Position numbers and translations under genes: made by a program. 64,000 nt of DNA, taken from Variovorax sp. 54. GTDB taxonomy: Bacteria > Pseudomonadota > Gammaproteobacteria > Burkholderiales > Burkholderiaceae_C. The first letter of the stretch is position 1. The number at the start of each line of letters is the position of its first letter. The DNA lies in assembly GCF_002754375.1 (NCBI RefSeq), contig NZ_PEFF01000001.1, positions 5,349,501-5,413,500 on the forward strand. Reading direction: 5' to 3'. The notes beneath the pieces are model-generated. The model did no database searches and was not told the DNA's origin. It saw only the letters and a list, made by a program, of their open reading frames with translations. This document shows positions 52,178 to 60,943 of the stretch, one piece after another.

Positions 52178-53152
52178 ATGAACGCTTTCCGCCGACCTCT
52201 CGCGGCCTGCCTGGCGGCAGCCGCCGCATTCGCCTCCCTCGCAGCCAGCCACGCTGCCGACACCTGGCCCACCAAGCCCGTGCGGCTGGTGGTGGCCTTC
52301 CCGGCCGGTGCGCCGGGCGACATCGTCTCGCGGCTGATGCAGCCGGCCCTGCAGAAGGCGCTGGGCCAGCCCGTGGTGGTCGACAACAAGCCGGGGGCGG
52401 GCGGCAACATCGGCATGCAGGAAGTGGCGCGCGCCACCGACGGCCACACGGTGCTGGTCGGGCCCGACACCATGCTGACCATCAACCCGCACCTGTACCG
52501 CAAGCTCGCGATCCGCCCGATGGAAGACCTGGTGCCCGTGACCCAGCTGGCCGCGTTCAGCCAGGAGCTGGTGTGCTTTCCCGGCGCCGGCATCAAGACC
52601 CTGCCCGAGCTGCTGGCCGCGGCCAAGGCCAAGCCCATGAGCTACGCCTCGGGCGGCCCCGGCGTGCCCGGCCACATGGCCATGGAAATGCTGCTGGCCG
52701 ACGCCGGCGTGCAGATGCAGCACGTGCCCTACCGCGGCCCGAGTCCGGCCATGCAGGACGTGATGGGCGGCATGGTGCCCTGCGGCTTCCTGGCCTCGCC
52801 GACGGTCGGCCCGATCATCCGCGACGGCAAGCTGGTGGCCATCGCCGTGTCGGGCAGCAAGCGCCTGGGCAGCCAGCCCACGGTGCCGACCGTGGCGCAG
52901 GCGGGCATCCAGGGCTACGACGCCAGCTTCGCCGAGATGATGGCCATGCCGCGCGCCACGCCGCCGGCCGTGGTGGCGCGGCTGCAGGCCGAGGTGGCGA
53001 AGGCGCTGGCCGCGCCCGAGCTGCGCGAGCGGCTGGCCACCATGGACCTCGAGGTGGTGGCCAACACGCCCGAAGAAGCGGCGCGTCGCCTGCGCGCCGA
53101 GCACCAGCGCTGGGGCCAGGTGGCCGCGCGCGTGCAGCTGCAGCTGGACTGA
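52178..53152 (+). CDS. Bug-type substrate-binding protein
   Basis: 324 residues with a signal peptide (about 1-27). The mature protein begins TWPTKPVRLVVAFPAGAPGD and has VVDNKPGAGGN, HVPYRGPSPAMQDVMGGMV and PTVAQAGIQGYDASF. It is the third such gene in the window and is placed between the sulfatase and livM. No Tct permease is nearby. It begins 49 bp after the sulfatase gene and ends five bases before livM. Confidence 0.92.
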   Translation: MNAFRRPLAACLAAAAAFASLAASHAADTWPTKPVRLVVAFPAGAPGDIVSRLMQPALQKALGQPVVVDNKPGAGGNIGMQEVARATDGHTVLVGPDTMLTINPHLYRKLAIRPMEDLVPVTQLAAFSQELVCFPGAGIKTLPELLAAAKAKPMSYASGGPGVPGHMAMEMLLADAGVQMQHVPYRGPSPAMQDVMGGMVPCGFLASPTVGPIIRDGKLVAIAVSGSKRLGSQPTVPTVAQAGIQGYDASFAEMMAMPRATPPAVVARLQAEVAKALAAPELRERLATMDLEVVANTPEEAARRLRAEHQRWGQVAARVQLQLD

Positions 53153-53157
53153 GCGCG

Positions 53158-54201
53158 ATGGCCCCCGTCGTCGTCACCATCGACACCGGCAGCAGCCGCC
53201 GCGCGGGCTGGACCGCCGCCGCGCTGGTGGCGGTGGCCGCCACGCTGCCCTTCTGGGGCGAGCCCAGCTGGATGCGCGAGTTCGTCGAGATCGCCTGCTA
53301 CTTCATCTTCGCGATGATGTGGAACCTGCTGGCCGGCTACGGCGGCATGGTCAGCATCGGGCAGCAGGCCTTCTTCGGCTTCGGCGGCTACGTGATGCTG
53401 ATGCTGGGCAACTTCGCGGGCGTGAATCCGTTCGTGGCGATTCCGCTCGGGGCACTGGCCGCGGCGTTGATCGCGGTGCCGGTGTCCTTCGTGGCGTTCC
53501 GGCTGTCGGGCGGCTACTTCGCCATCGGCACCTGGGTGATCGCCGAGGTGTTCCGGCTCAGCTTCGCCAACGTGTCGGCGGTGGGCGGCGGCTCGGGCAC
53601 CACGCTCACGGCACTGCGCGGCATCGAGCGCGCCACGCGCGAGAGCGTCACCTACTGGATGGCGCTGGGCTGCGTGGTGGCGGCGGTGTCGCTGGTCTAC
53701 CTGTTTTTGCGCAGCCGCTTCGGGCTGGCGCTGCTGGCGATCCGCGACAACGAGATGGCCGCCGAGTCGCAGGGCATTCCAGTGGCGCGCATGAAGCTCG
53801 CGGTGTACGTGGTGGCGGCCTTCGGCGCCGGGCTGGCGGGGGCGCTGTACTTCGTGGGCAACCTGCGCATCAGCCCCGACGCGGCCTTTGCGCCGAACTG
53901 GACCGCCTTCGCGATCTTCATGGTCGTGATCGGCGGCATCGGCCGCATCGAAGGGCCGCTGGTGGGCGCGCTCGTGTTCTGGGCGCTGAACAAGTTCTTC
54001 AGCGACTACGGCACCTGGTACCTGCTCGGGCTCGGGCTGCTGGCCATCGTGGTCACACTCTTCTTCAAGCAGGGGCTGTGGGGCTGGGCGCAGCAGCGCT
54101 GGGCCTGGTCCCTGTTCCCGACGCAACGGCGCCTGATGATGCCGCCGCACGCGCTTTCTTCTTCCGACCTGGAGCCCGACGCCCATGCGCAACATCGATG
54201 A
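53158..54201 (+). CDS. ABC transporter permease, LivM type
   Basis: 347 residues from the ATG at 53158, five bases after the Bug stop. Several membrane helices and the LivM features GMVSIGQQAFFGFGGY and LLAIRDNEMAAESQGIPVAR are visible. The gene is separated from livH by two genes, an uncommon order. Its C-terminal 30 residues extend past the last helix with a Pro/Ser/His-rich tail that overlaps the next gene by 17 bp. Confidence 0.92.
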   Translation: MAPVVVTIDTGSSRRAGWTAAALVAVAATLPFWGEPSWMREFVEIACYFIFAMMWNLLAGYGGMVSIGQQAFFGFGGYVMLMLGNFAGVNPFVAIPLGALAAALIAVPVSFVAFRLSGGYFAIGTWVIAEVFRLSFANVSAVGGGSGTTLTALRGIERATRESVTYWMALGCVVAAVSLVYLFLRSRFGLALLAIRDNEMAAESQGIPVARMKLAVYVVAAFGAGLAGALYFVGNLRISPDAAFAPNWTAFAIFMVVIGGIGRIEGPLVGALVFWALNKFFSDYGTWYLLGLGLLAIVVTLFFKQGLWGWAQQRWAWSLFPTQRRLMMPPHALSSSDLEPDAHAQHR

Positions 54202-55048
54202 ACACACCATCACCGCCGCCGTGCTCGACCGCATGGCGGGGTGCGAGGACGCGCGGCTGAAAGAAGTGCTGTCGGCGCTCGTGCGCCACCTGCACGACTT
54301 CGCGCGCGAGGTGAAGCTGACCGAGGCCGAGTGGGCCGCCGGCATCGACTTCCTCACCGCCACAGGCCAGAAGTGCGATGCGCAACGCCAGGAGTTCATC
54401 CTGCTGTCGGACACCCTGGGCCTGTCGATGCTCGCCGTGGCGATGAACCACGCCAAGAGCCCGCAGGCCACCGAGGCCACGGTGTTCGGCCCCTTCCACG
54501 TGGCCGATGCACCGCGGCTGCCGCTGGGCAGCGACATCGCGGCCGGCGCGGTGGGCGAGCCGCTGTTCGTGGAAGCCACCGTGCGCGGGCGCGACGGCGA
54601 GCCCGTTGCCGATGCGGTGGTCGATGTGTGGGAGGCCGATGCCGAAGGCTTCTACGACGTGCAGCGGTCCGTAGATCACGCGCAGGGGCGGGCGGTCTTC
54701 CGTACGAACGCCGAGGGCCGGCTGTGGTTTCGCGGCGTGGCGCCAGTGGCCTATCCGATTCCCACCGACGGGCCCGTGGGCGCGATGCTGCGCGCGACCC
54801 GGCGGCATCCGTGGCGGCCTGCGCATGTGCACTTCATGGTGCAGGCGCCGGGCTACGAGACGCTGATCACGCACGTCTTCCGCGAGGGCGACCCGTACCT
54901 CGACAGCGATGCGGTGTTCGGCGTGCGCAGTTCGCTGATCGGCGACTTCGCGGCGCATGCCCCGGGCCGCGCGCCCGACGGCAGCGTGCAGGACGGGCCG
55001 TTCCACACGCTGGACTTCGCGTTCGTGCTCGAGACGGCCGAGGGCTGA
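54185..55048 (+). CDS. Hydroxyquinol 1,2-dioxygenase (intradiol family)
   Basis: 287 residues. The N-terminal helical dimerisation part (about 1-100, FLTATGQKCDAQRQEFILLS) and FGPFHVADAPRLPLG are typical of hydroxyquinol enzymes. Four Fe(III) ligands are present: Tyr157, Tyr190, His214 and His216 (RPAHVHF), with spacings matching catechol dioxygenases. It opens 1,2,4-trihydroxybenzene to maleylacetate, the substrate of the reductase at 45681. It overlaps livM by 17 bp, so it belongs to the importer operon. With the hydroquinone dioxygenase the region carries two routes to the same product. Confidence 0.9.
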   Translation: MRNIDEHTITAAVLDRMAGCEDARLKEVLSALVRHLHDFAREVKLTEAEWAAGIDFLTATGQKCDAQRQEFILLSDTLGLSMLAVAMNHAKSPQATEATVFGPFHVADAPRLPLGSDIAAGAVGEPLFVEATVRGRDGEPVADAVVDVWEADAEGFYDVQRSVDHAQGRAVFRTNAEGRLWFRGVAPVAYPIPTDGPVGAMLRATRRHPWRPAHVHFMVQAPGYETLITHVFREGDPYLDSDAVFGVRSSLIGDFAAHAPGRAPDGSVQDGPFHTLDFAFVLETAEG

Positions 55049-55117
55049 GGGCCCGCGAACCGTTTTGGCGTTTCGGCGCCTCTATGGCAGGTGTCCATCC
55101 TTGAGGAGCCCTGCACC

Positions 55118-55351
55118 ATGTGTCCTGTTTCCATCACCTGGCATCTGCTTCGTGGCGCGGGAGCCTTGGCGCTCATTGCGTTGGCCGTGCTGCTGTCGTC
55201 CGCGCATCCCTGGATCGCGCCGCCCGCCGTCGTTGGCGCCTTGCTGCTGCTGCGCGGCTGCCCGATGTGCTGGCTCGTCGGGCTGCTCGAAAGGCTGTCT
55301 GCGCGCAAGGCGGCAAAGGCGTCCGAGGCCACTTCCCAGAGGGCTTCGTGA
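55118..55351 (+). CDS. Small YgaP/DUF2892-like membrane protein
   Basis: 77 residues from the ATG at 55118 with GAGGAG nine bases upstream. Two hydrophobic helices (about 12-29 and 33-58) are followed by GCPMCWLVGLLE, which resembles the DUF2892 end where a Cys-Pro pair closes the second helix. Its role is unknown; relatives are often fused to rhodanese domains. It is 69 bp after the hydroxyquinol dioxygenase. Confidence 0.6.
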   Translation: MCPVSITWHLLRGAGALALIALAVLLSSAHPWIAPPAVVGALLLLRGCPMCWLVGLLERLSARKAAKASEATSQRAS

Positions 55352-55560
55352 GCGTTCGGCCCTCCTGAAATGGAAGGTTGATCCGGGATTCCATTGACCC
55401 GTTTCGACGGGGTGATGCCCCATTAGTGTGAGTTTGTTTGCACACGATGACAAAAGAACAGGCCTACCTGTTTCCGTTGGTCAATATCGGCACTTTTCCC
55501 TATCGACTGTTCATAAACGTTAATACATTCCACTCCATTGTGAGAGGCATGTGGGGAGCG

Positions 55561-56301
55561 ATGAAAAGGGAACCGATGGTGGACAGGGTGGAAACAAAAA
55601 ACGGCCGTGTGGTGGTGCTGACGGACTCCGGCGAAGAGATCGACTGGCTGCGAAGCCGGTTGAAGGACGCTGGCTTCAGCCCGTTGTGTGTCGTCAACGA
55701 GGAAGACCTGCTCGAGGCTGCGTCGATGCCGGGCGTCGGGCTGTTCCTGCTGATGGGCGAGGCGATGGAGTGCGCGCTGCCGGAGATCCTGTTCGGCATC
55801 GGTGCCAGCCGTTCGGCCACGGCGCCGGTGGTCGTGCTGACCCGGTCGCGCGGCGTGATGGAAACGGCCCGCGTGTCGGTGTTCGACGTCGACGATTTCC
55901 TGGTGAACCCCTGGAATGCGGAAGAGGTTGTGGCGCGCGTGTCATCGCTGTGCGGCACGAAGTCGCTGCGCAGGAACGCGAAGCCGCACGGCCTCTACGG
56001 TTTCCAGCTCGTGCGCAGCCGCCTCGCGGTCGAGTACGCGAGCCGCGAAGCCATCATGACGCCGAGCGAATTCGAGATCGCCCGTGTGCTGGTGCGCCAC
56101 CTCGACACGCCCGTGTCGCGGCAGCAACTGCCCCAGGGACCCCGCAGGAATGAAGAGCACGGGGCCAGCCGTTCGCTGGACGCGCTGGTGTCCCGGGTGC
56201 GCAAGAAGCTGGAGTCGATCGTGGGCGATGAATTCCGGGTGCGCTCGCTCTACGGGGTGGGTTACACGCTGGAGCGCGCGCACAACCGACGCGGCGGGTG
56301 A
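55561..56301 (+). CDS. Orphan OmpR/PhoB-type regulator with non-phosphorylatable receiver
   Basis: 246 residues from the ATG at 55561 with GGGGAG upstream; earlier in-frame starts at 55549 or 55447 would add residues from an AT-rich region. The receiver-like domain (about 10-125: VVVLTDSGEEIDWLRSRL, LFLLMGEAMECALP, VVVLTRSRG, DDFLVNPWNAEEV) has no acidic pocket pair, no Asp at the phosphoacceptor (Met-Gly-Glu instead) and Asn where the Lys should be. The C-terminal winged helix (about 150-240) keeps the PhoB pattern (MTPSEFEIARVLVRHLDTPV, DALVSRVRKKL, VRSLYGVGYTL). No kinase gene is adjacent. It is the only regulator near the DUF11 cluster. Confidence 0.85.
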   Translation: MKREPMVDRVETKNGRVVVLTDSGEEIDWLRSRLKDAGFSPLCVVNEEDLLEAASMPGVGLFLLMGEAMECALPEILFGIGASRSATAPVVVLTRSRGVMETARVSVFDVDDFLVNPWNAEEVVARVSSLCGTKSLRRNAKPHGLYGFQLVRSRLAVEYASREAIMTPSEFEIARVLVRHLDTPVSRQQLPQGPRRNEEHGASRSLDALVSRVRKKLESIVGDEFRVRSLYGVGYTLERAHNRRGG

Positions 56302-56380
56302 GGAGGGCGGGCAACGCCCCGCGATAGCCGAGGCCCGAAGGGCGGCGCAACGCCGTCCTGAATAACGAGGCCTGTCGATT

Positions 56381-56399
56381 CGATTTCGAATTGAAATCG
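56381..56399. promoter_or_regulatory. Inverted repeat CGATTTC-N5-GAAATCG
   Basis: Perfect 7-bp arms around GAATT, about 80 bp after the orphan regulator gene. Candidate protein-binding site. Confidence 0.5.
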
Positions 56400-56443
56400 G
56401 GTTTCAAAAGAACAACGAGTGAATTCCGGTGAGGTGAGCCGGT

Positions 56444-56478
56444 CGCCATTGGCTTGAATTGAATTCGAGCCAATGGCG
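56444..56478. promoter_or_regulatory. Hairpin-forming inverted repeat, 11-bp arms
   Basis: CGCCATTGGCT and AGCCAATGGCG are perfect complements separated by 13 bases. It could be a terminator of the orphan regulator, but no T-run follows; an operator or structured RNA element is also possible. Confidence 0.6.
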
Positions 56479-56522
56479 CAGCCGTGCCTGTCGAAATGGA
56501 ATTGAATTTCGAATATTCAGTG

Positions 56523-56536
56523 CATGAAATTTCATG
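56523..56536. promoter_or_regulatory. Perfect 14-bp palindrome CATGAAATTTCATG
   Basis: Continuous palindrome with no spacer, of the size bound by dimeric regulators. It lies within the palindrome-dense region. Confidence 0.5.
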
Positions 56537-56616
56537 TGAATTACCCGAGGGGCATCGGCGGGTGAGATTTGGTGGCTCGTCTGCCAGATGTCATGGCGCC
56601 TGCTTACAGGGCCTGT

Positions 56617-56630
56617 GAATTTGTAAATTC
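56617..56630. promoter_or_regulatory. Inverted repeat GAATTT-GT-AAATTC
   Basis: Perfect 6-bp arms with a two-base centre; candidate operator. Confidence 0.4.
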
Positions 56631-56773
56631 GGTTGCAAAGATGCCGAAAAAAGCCGTCTGCAGGCCGTCGGGCGTTGCGCCGAATTGACCTCGGGGCTCT
56701 GCAAGCTGCCCGGGAGTGATCGCTGGCGGCATGAAATTATTCAAACGTATCAACCACTTGTTCGAAGTCTGCA

Positions 56774-56789
56774 TGTGAAATTGATCACG
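56774..56789. promoter_or_regulatory. CRP/FNR-like site TGTGA-N6-TCACG
   Basis: TGTGAAATTGATCACG has the N6 spacing of a CRP-family site with one mismatch, 400 bp upstream of the first DUF11 gene. Confidence 0.4.
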
Positions 56790-57181
56790 AACGAATTGCG
56801 CCATTATTCACAATCCATGCAATCGTCCAAATTGCATCCGTATTCACAGTTGTTAACTTTGGAGGGCTCGTCGTGACATTTTCACGGAACCCATGGCGAT
56901 TGGAAGAGGCGGATCACTGAGGCGCGATTGATTTTGTAAACATCTAGAAAATAATATGAACGTGGTAAATGGCTCATCGATGCGGCTGAAAAAGTGCTCG
57001 CGCATGAGGTCTCGAACGGGCGTCGGAGGCGGTCGAAGTGTCGTCGCCGGTGCGATGTGTCAGTGGTGTGCTGCAAGTGGCTGGGAAATGGCTTTGACGC
57101 CAATTCGCGAGGCCACAGGTCAAGTCGGTTGATCTTTGTGCTGCCTCGGTCTGGCTTTGAAGTTGTTTTTAGGAGTTGTCT

Positions 57182-57805
57182 ATGTCTATCGGAAGTTCAT
57201 CTCAATTGAATTCGTTCATGTCGCCGGTCGTCCGGCTGACCGTTCGCCTGGGCCTGGGGCTCGGCGTGGCCATGACCCTGGGGCTGGGCGGCGTGGCCGC
57301 TGCACAGGGCACGCAAGCCGCGCCCGCACCCACCGAGGCCGCGCAGAAGAAGACCGTCGCGGTCGTGCTCACGCAGGCCAAGGTGGTCAAGGACGCGCAG
57401 GGCAAGGAGCAGCTGGTGTCGGCCGATTCGGTCAAGCCGGGCGACGTGCTCGAGTACACGGCCACCTACACCAACCACACCGGCAAGAACGTCAGCGGCC
57501 TCGTGGCCAACCTGCCGATTCCCGAAGGCCTGGAGTACCTGCCGAAGACCGCCAAGCCGGGCGCAACGCTGGTCAAGGTCGCGACCAAGGACGGTGCCTT
57601 TGCGGCCGAGCCGCTGGCGCGCACCGTCAACGGCAAGTCGGAGCCGGTTCCGTACAACGAGTACCGCTCGCTGCGCTGGACGCTGGGCCAACTGCCCGCC
57701 AACGGCTCGGCTGCCGTGACCGCGCGCGCCAAGGTCGAGGTGGTCGTGCCGCCCGCGCCCGTGGCTGCTGGCGAACCGCAAAAGGTTGCGCGCATCGCGC
57801 CCTGA
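57182..57805 (+). CDS. Exported DUF11-like protein (first of cluster)
   Basis: 207 residues from the ATG at 57182 with AGGAG six bases upstream; a TTG two codons earlier is possible. A signal peptide follows (core LGLGLGVAMTLGLGG, AAAQ cleavage). The mature part is one beta-sandwich repeat of the DUF11 type: KPGDVLEYTATYTNHTGKNV, then LPIPEGLEYLPKTAKPGATL, and a late TLGQLPANGSAAVTARAKVE. The family occurs in cell-surface and secreted proteins. It is followed by the large repeat protein after 177 bp. The role is unknown. Confidence 0.8.
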   Translation: MSIGSSSQLNSFMSPVVRLTVRLGLGLGVAMTLGLGGVAAAQGTQAAPAPTEAAQKKTVAVVLTQAKVVKDAQGKEQLVSADSVKPGDVLEYTATYTNHTGKNVSGLVANLPIPEGLEYLPKTAKPGATLVKVATKDGAFAAEPLARTVNGKSEPVPYNEYRSLRWTLGQLPANGSAAVTARAKVEVVVPPAPVAAGEPQKVARIAP

Positions 57806-57873
57806 GTTCCCCGCGCTGACGACGACCGTCGGCGGCACTGAGCCGCGCTGACGGCCGGTTCTCTTTCTTTCCC

Positions 57874-57924
57874 AAAACCCCGCTGGTTTTTCCATTGCCG
57901 GTTTCCGTTCGCGGAAATCCCCGG
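57874..57924. other. Hairpins between the first two DUF11 genes
   Basis: AAAACC-CCGCT-GGTTTT (57874-57890) is a short stem followed by T and may be a weak terminator. An imperfect stem (GCCGG-TTTCC ... GGAAA ... CCGGC) lies just after it. They may tune the level of the downstream protein. Confidence 0.4.
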
Positions 57925-57982
57925 CCGGGGTGAGTTCGTCCTTTTTTTGACCTTTTTGACCCCAACCCGAGGAGAAACCCAA

Positions 57983-60925
57983 GTGACCCCAACCTTGTCT
58001 GCCCGTCGCACCGGCCCCGCGCCGCGCGCGCTCTGGGCGGGCGCAGCAGCCTTGACGCTGAGCTTCCTGTTCGGAAGCTCCGGTGCCTTCGCTGCGGCTC
58101 CACCCGCCAACACCATCATCGGTAACCAGGCTTCGGCCACTTACCTGGACCCCAACGGCGCCAGCCAACTGGCCACCTCCAACCTCGTGCAGACGACGGT
58201 GCAACAGGTCGGCTCGTTCAACCTGGACACCTACACCTCCGTGACGACCAACGTGGTCAACACGAAGACCGGCGCTGCAGGCACGACCGTGTACGCACCG
58301 CACGTGCTGACCAACACCGGCAACGGCAGCGACACCTTCACGTTCACCGTGACCGCACCGGCCAGCCCGAACGGCTTCACCAAGGTCGAAGTGTTCGCCG
58401 ACGCGAATGCCGACGGCGTGCCTGACAGCACGACCGCGCTGTGTTCGGTCGTTCCGGGTGCCGTGTGTAACGTCCCGGCCCAGACCGTGGCGGGCAACAA
58501 CGGCACCTTCCCGTTCGTCGTCGCGTACTCGATCCCGAGCACCGCTTCGTCGGGCACGTTCACCTCGCCGGTGGCCGCGACCATCACGGCCACGGCAGGC
58601 ACGCCGGCGCTGTATGCCGCCGGCAACCTCACGGCAGCCGACGTCGACAACGTGAACCTCACGGACAAGGCGGCCTTCAATGCCACCAAGAGCCTGAGCG
58701 TTCCGTCGGTCGCCTGGTCCGCCAATGGCGGCGCCTGGCCCGCGGCTTCGACGAGCGGTCCGCGCTCGGTCGCCGGTTGCGCCGCCACCGTGGCAGGCGC
58801 GACCGCGCCGGCCGCAGGCTGCGTCTACACCACCTACACGTTGAAGTTCAACAACACGGGTGGTGCGGCTGGCCGGTTCGCCTTGACGGACACGCTGCCT
58901 GCTGGCTTCACGTACGTCCCCGGTTCAGCGGTCTGGAGCAACGCCCCCGGCGTCGCGCTCACGGACGCGGCAGCGGGCGACACGGCCGGGATCGATTTCA
59001 GCGCCGCTGGAAACGACCTGACCGTCGTCGTGAACACGCTGCAGCCGAACGTCACGCAGACGGTGAGCTTCGTGGTGATGGTCAATGACACGGCGGCCAT
59101 CGGCACGTCGACCACGACCAACACGGCCAAGTACAACCCTGTCGACGCACCGGGTGCGACCTCCACGACCCCGGGCACGACGGGTTCGCCGACCAACCCG
59201 GCGAGCTACAACGTCATCGGCACCTTCGGCATCATCCTGGGTTCGGCTGACGCCACCGCCAGCCCGACGGCCTCGAAGGACACCGGCGCAGGCAACCCCA
59301 ACACGAGCGTGGCCGACACCACGACCGTCGCCAGTGCAGGGGCAGGCACCACGGTGAAGTTCACGCAGACCGCGTTCAACACCGGCAATGCCACGGACGT
59401 CGTGAACCTCGCAGTGGCTGCGGGCAACACGTTCCCGGCGGGCACGACCTTCAGGTTCTTTGCCGCCGACGGCCTCACGCCGTTGATCGACAACAACAGC
59501 GACGGCGTTCCCGACACCGGTCCGATCGCAGCCAACGGCAGCGTGAAGTTCGTGCTGGCGGCCACGCTGCCGGCCTCGGCAGCGCCGGGCACGGGCGGCA
59601 CGGCGATCGTCACCGGTACCTCGACGGGCGACAGCACGAAGACGGAATCGACGCGCGACACGCTGACCAACGTGACGGGTGTGCTGGTCGACCTGACCAA
59701 CACCACCGGCGGTAGCAACGACGCGCTCAAGGGTGACCTGGGCACCGGTCCGAGCGCACAGCCGACGACCGTGAACTCGACGCCTGCGGGCACGGGCACG
59801 ATCTTCACGCTGTTCGTGAAGAACAACGACTCGACGGCCAACACCTACAGCCTGGCGGCCAGCCAGAGCAACAGCTTCCCGGGCAGCCTGCCCGCGGGCT
59901 GGACCGTCAAGTTCGTGGCGGCAGGTTCGACCTGCACGGGCGCAGCGGTCACCACCCTGGCTGTCGGCGGCAATGCGCAAGCGCCGGTCGATGCCTGCGT
60001 GACGCCGCCTGCTTCGCAGACGCCGGTCACCGGCCAGGCGATCTACTTCCAGGTGCGTTCCACCATCGCGACCTCGACGGGCGTGGTGGCCATCGACACG
60101 AAGCTGGACGCAGTGACCGTGACCACGGCCAACACCTTCGGCGCGACCCTCACGCCGAACAACAACGGCCAGGTCGCTCCCGGCGGTTCGGTGGTGTATG
60201 CCCACACGGTGACCATCACCGGCGCGCAAAGCTGCGGCACCAAGTACAACGTCACGGCCACGCTGCCCGCAGCCGACGTGACGGCGGGTTGGACCACGGC
60301 GCTGTACGTTGACGTGAACGGCGACGGCCAGATCGACGGTGGCGACACGCTGGTGACGAACGGCACGGTCACCCCGACCGCACCGCCCACCGGCACCGCG
60401 CTGGACAGCGGCAAGACGCACAAGCTGCTCGTCAAGGTGTTCGCACCAGGCGGTGCCACGGCAGGCGCCACCGACACCGCCACGGTGACGGTGACCTTCC
60501 CTGACGTCGCAGCTTGCGGCTCGCCGACGGCCACCGACATCACCACGGTCATCACGGGCCAGATGCGCCTCGTGAAGACGCAGGCGCTGGACGTGAACTG
60601 CGACGGCACCGAGGTCCCGACCTCGTCGGCTCCGCTGGTCGCCAAGCCGGGTCAATGCCTCGTGTACCGCGTCGTCGCGACCAATGAAGGTTCCGCTCCG
60701 GTGACCAACATGTCGATCAATGACGCCGTGCCGGCCTACACCACCTTCACGGGTGCCACGCAGCCTCCGGCGCCCACGCGGTGCACGTCGACCGGTGTGA
60801 CGCCCGCCTTCGCGGCAGCGAACTACACCTCGACCGCCACCACGGTCGCTTGCGGCAGCGCAGCCAACACGGTCGCACCTGGCGGCACCGCCACGCTGCT
60901 GTTCTCCGTGATGGTCAACAACTGA
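57983..60925 (+). CDS. Large exported DUF11-repeat surface protein
   Basis: 980 residues from a GTG at 57983 with GAGGAG eight bases upstream. The signal peptide (core ALWAGAAALTLSFLFGSSGAFA) ends at AAAPP. The mature part is a row of beta-sandwich repeats of the conserved-repeat (TIGR01451/DUF11) type, with units such as YTLKFNNTGGAAGRFALTDT and a late YRVVATNEGSAPVTNMSIND. Asp-rich loops (DANADGVPDS, DNNSDGVPDT, DVNGDGQIDG) look like thrombospondin-3 or EF-hand calcium loops. Very Thr/Ala-rich, with few Lys. No C-terminal sorting signal is evident. It is probably secreted or surface-bound; transport route unknown. Confidence 0.85.
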   Translation: MTPTLSARRTGPAPRALWAGAAALTLSFLFGSSGAFAAAPPANTIIGNQASATYLDPNGASQLATSNLVQTTVQQVGSFNLDTYTSVTTNVVNTKTGAAGTTVYAPHVLTNTGNGSDTFTFTVTAPASPNGFTKVEVFADANADGVPDSTTALCSVVPGAVCNVPAQTVAGNNGTFPFVVAYSIPSTASSGTFTSPVAATITATAGTPALYAAGNLTAADVDNVNLTDKAAFNATKSLSVPSVAWSANGGAWPAASTSGPRSVAGCAATVAGATAPAAGCVYTTYTLKFNNTGGAAGRFALTDTLPAGFTYVPGSAVWSNAPGVALTDAAAGDTAGIDFSAAGNDLTVVVNTLQPNVTQTVSFVVMVNDTAAIGTSTTTNTAKYNPVDAPGATSTTPGTTGSPTNPASYNVIGTFGIILGSADATASPTASKDTGAGNPNTSVADTTTVASAGAGTTVKFTQTAFNTGNATDVVNLAVAAGNTFPAGTTFRFFAADGLTPLIDNNSDGVPDTGPIAANGSVKFVLAATLPASAAPGTGGTAIVTGTSTGDSTKTESTRDTLTNVTGVLVDLTNTTGGSNDALKGDLGTGPSAQPTTVNSTPAGTGTIFTLFVKNNDSTANTYSLAASQSNSFPGSLPAGWTVKFVAAGSTCTGAAVTTLAVGGNAQAPVDACVTPPASQTPVTGQAIYFQVRSTIATSTGVVAIDTKLDAVTVTTANTFGATLTPNNNGQVAPGGSVVYAHTVTITGAQSCGTKYNVTATLPAADVTAGWTTALYVDVNGDGQIDGGDTLVTNGTVTPTAPPTGTALDSGKTHKLLVKVFAPGGATAGATDTATVTVTFPDVAACGSPTATDITTVITGQMRLVKTQALDVNCDGTEVPTSSAPLVAKPGQCLVYRVVATNEGSAPVTNMSINDAVPAYTTFTGATQPPAPTRCTSTGVTPAFAAANYTSTATTVACGSAANTVAPGGTATLLFSVMVNN

Positions 60926-60943
60926 GCTTCACCCGAGTGAAGC

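Larger units (their letters stand above)
56302..57181. other. 880-bp AT-richer, palindrome-dense intergenic region
   Basis: No convincing gene is seen; open stretches of about 60-70 codons on both strands lack start sites and composition. Base composition is clearly lower in GC than the flanks. Inverted repeats are dense and include 56381-56399, 56444-56478, 56523-56536, 56617-56630 and 56774-56789. The element GAATTGAAT occurs repeatedly. It is the promoter region of the DUF11 cluster, with an AGGAG at 57171. Confidence 0.7.

Noticed and set aside
56604..56804. 66-codon reverse frame in the AT-richer region
   Set aside because: No ribosome binding site or recognisable motif; overlaps palindromes.
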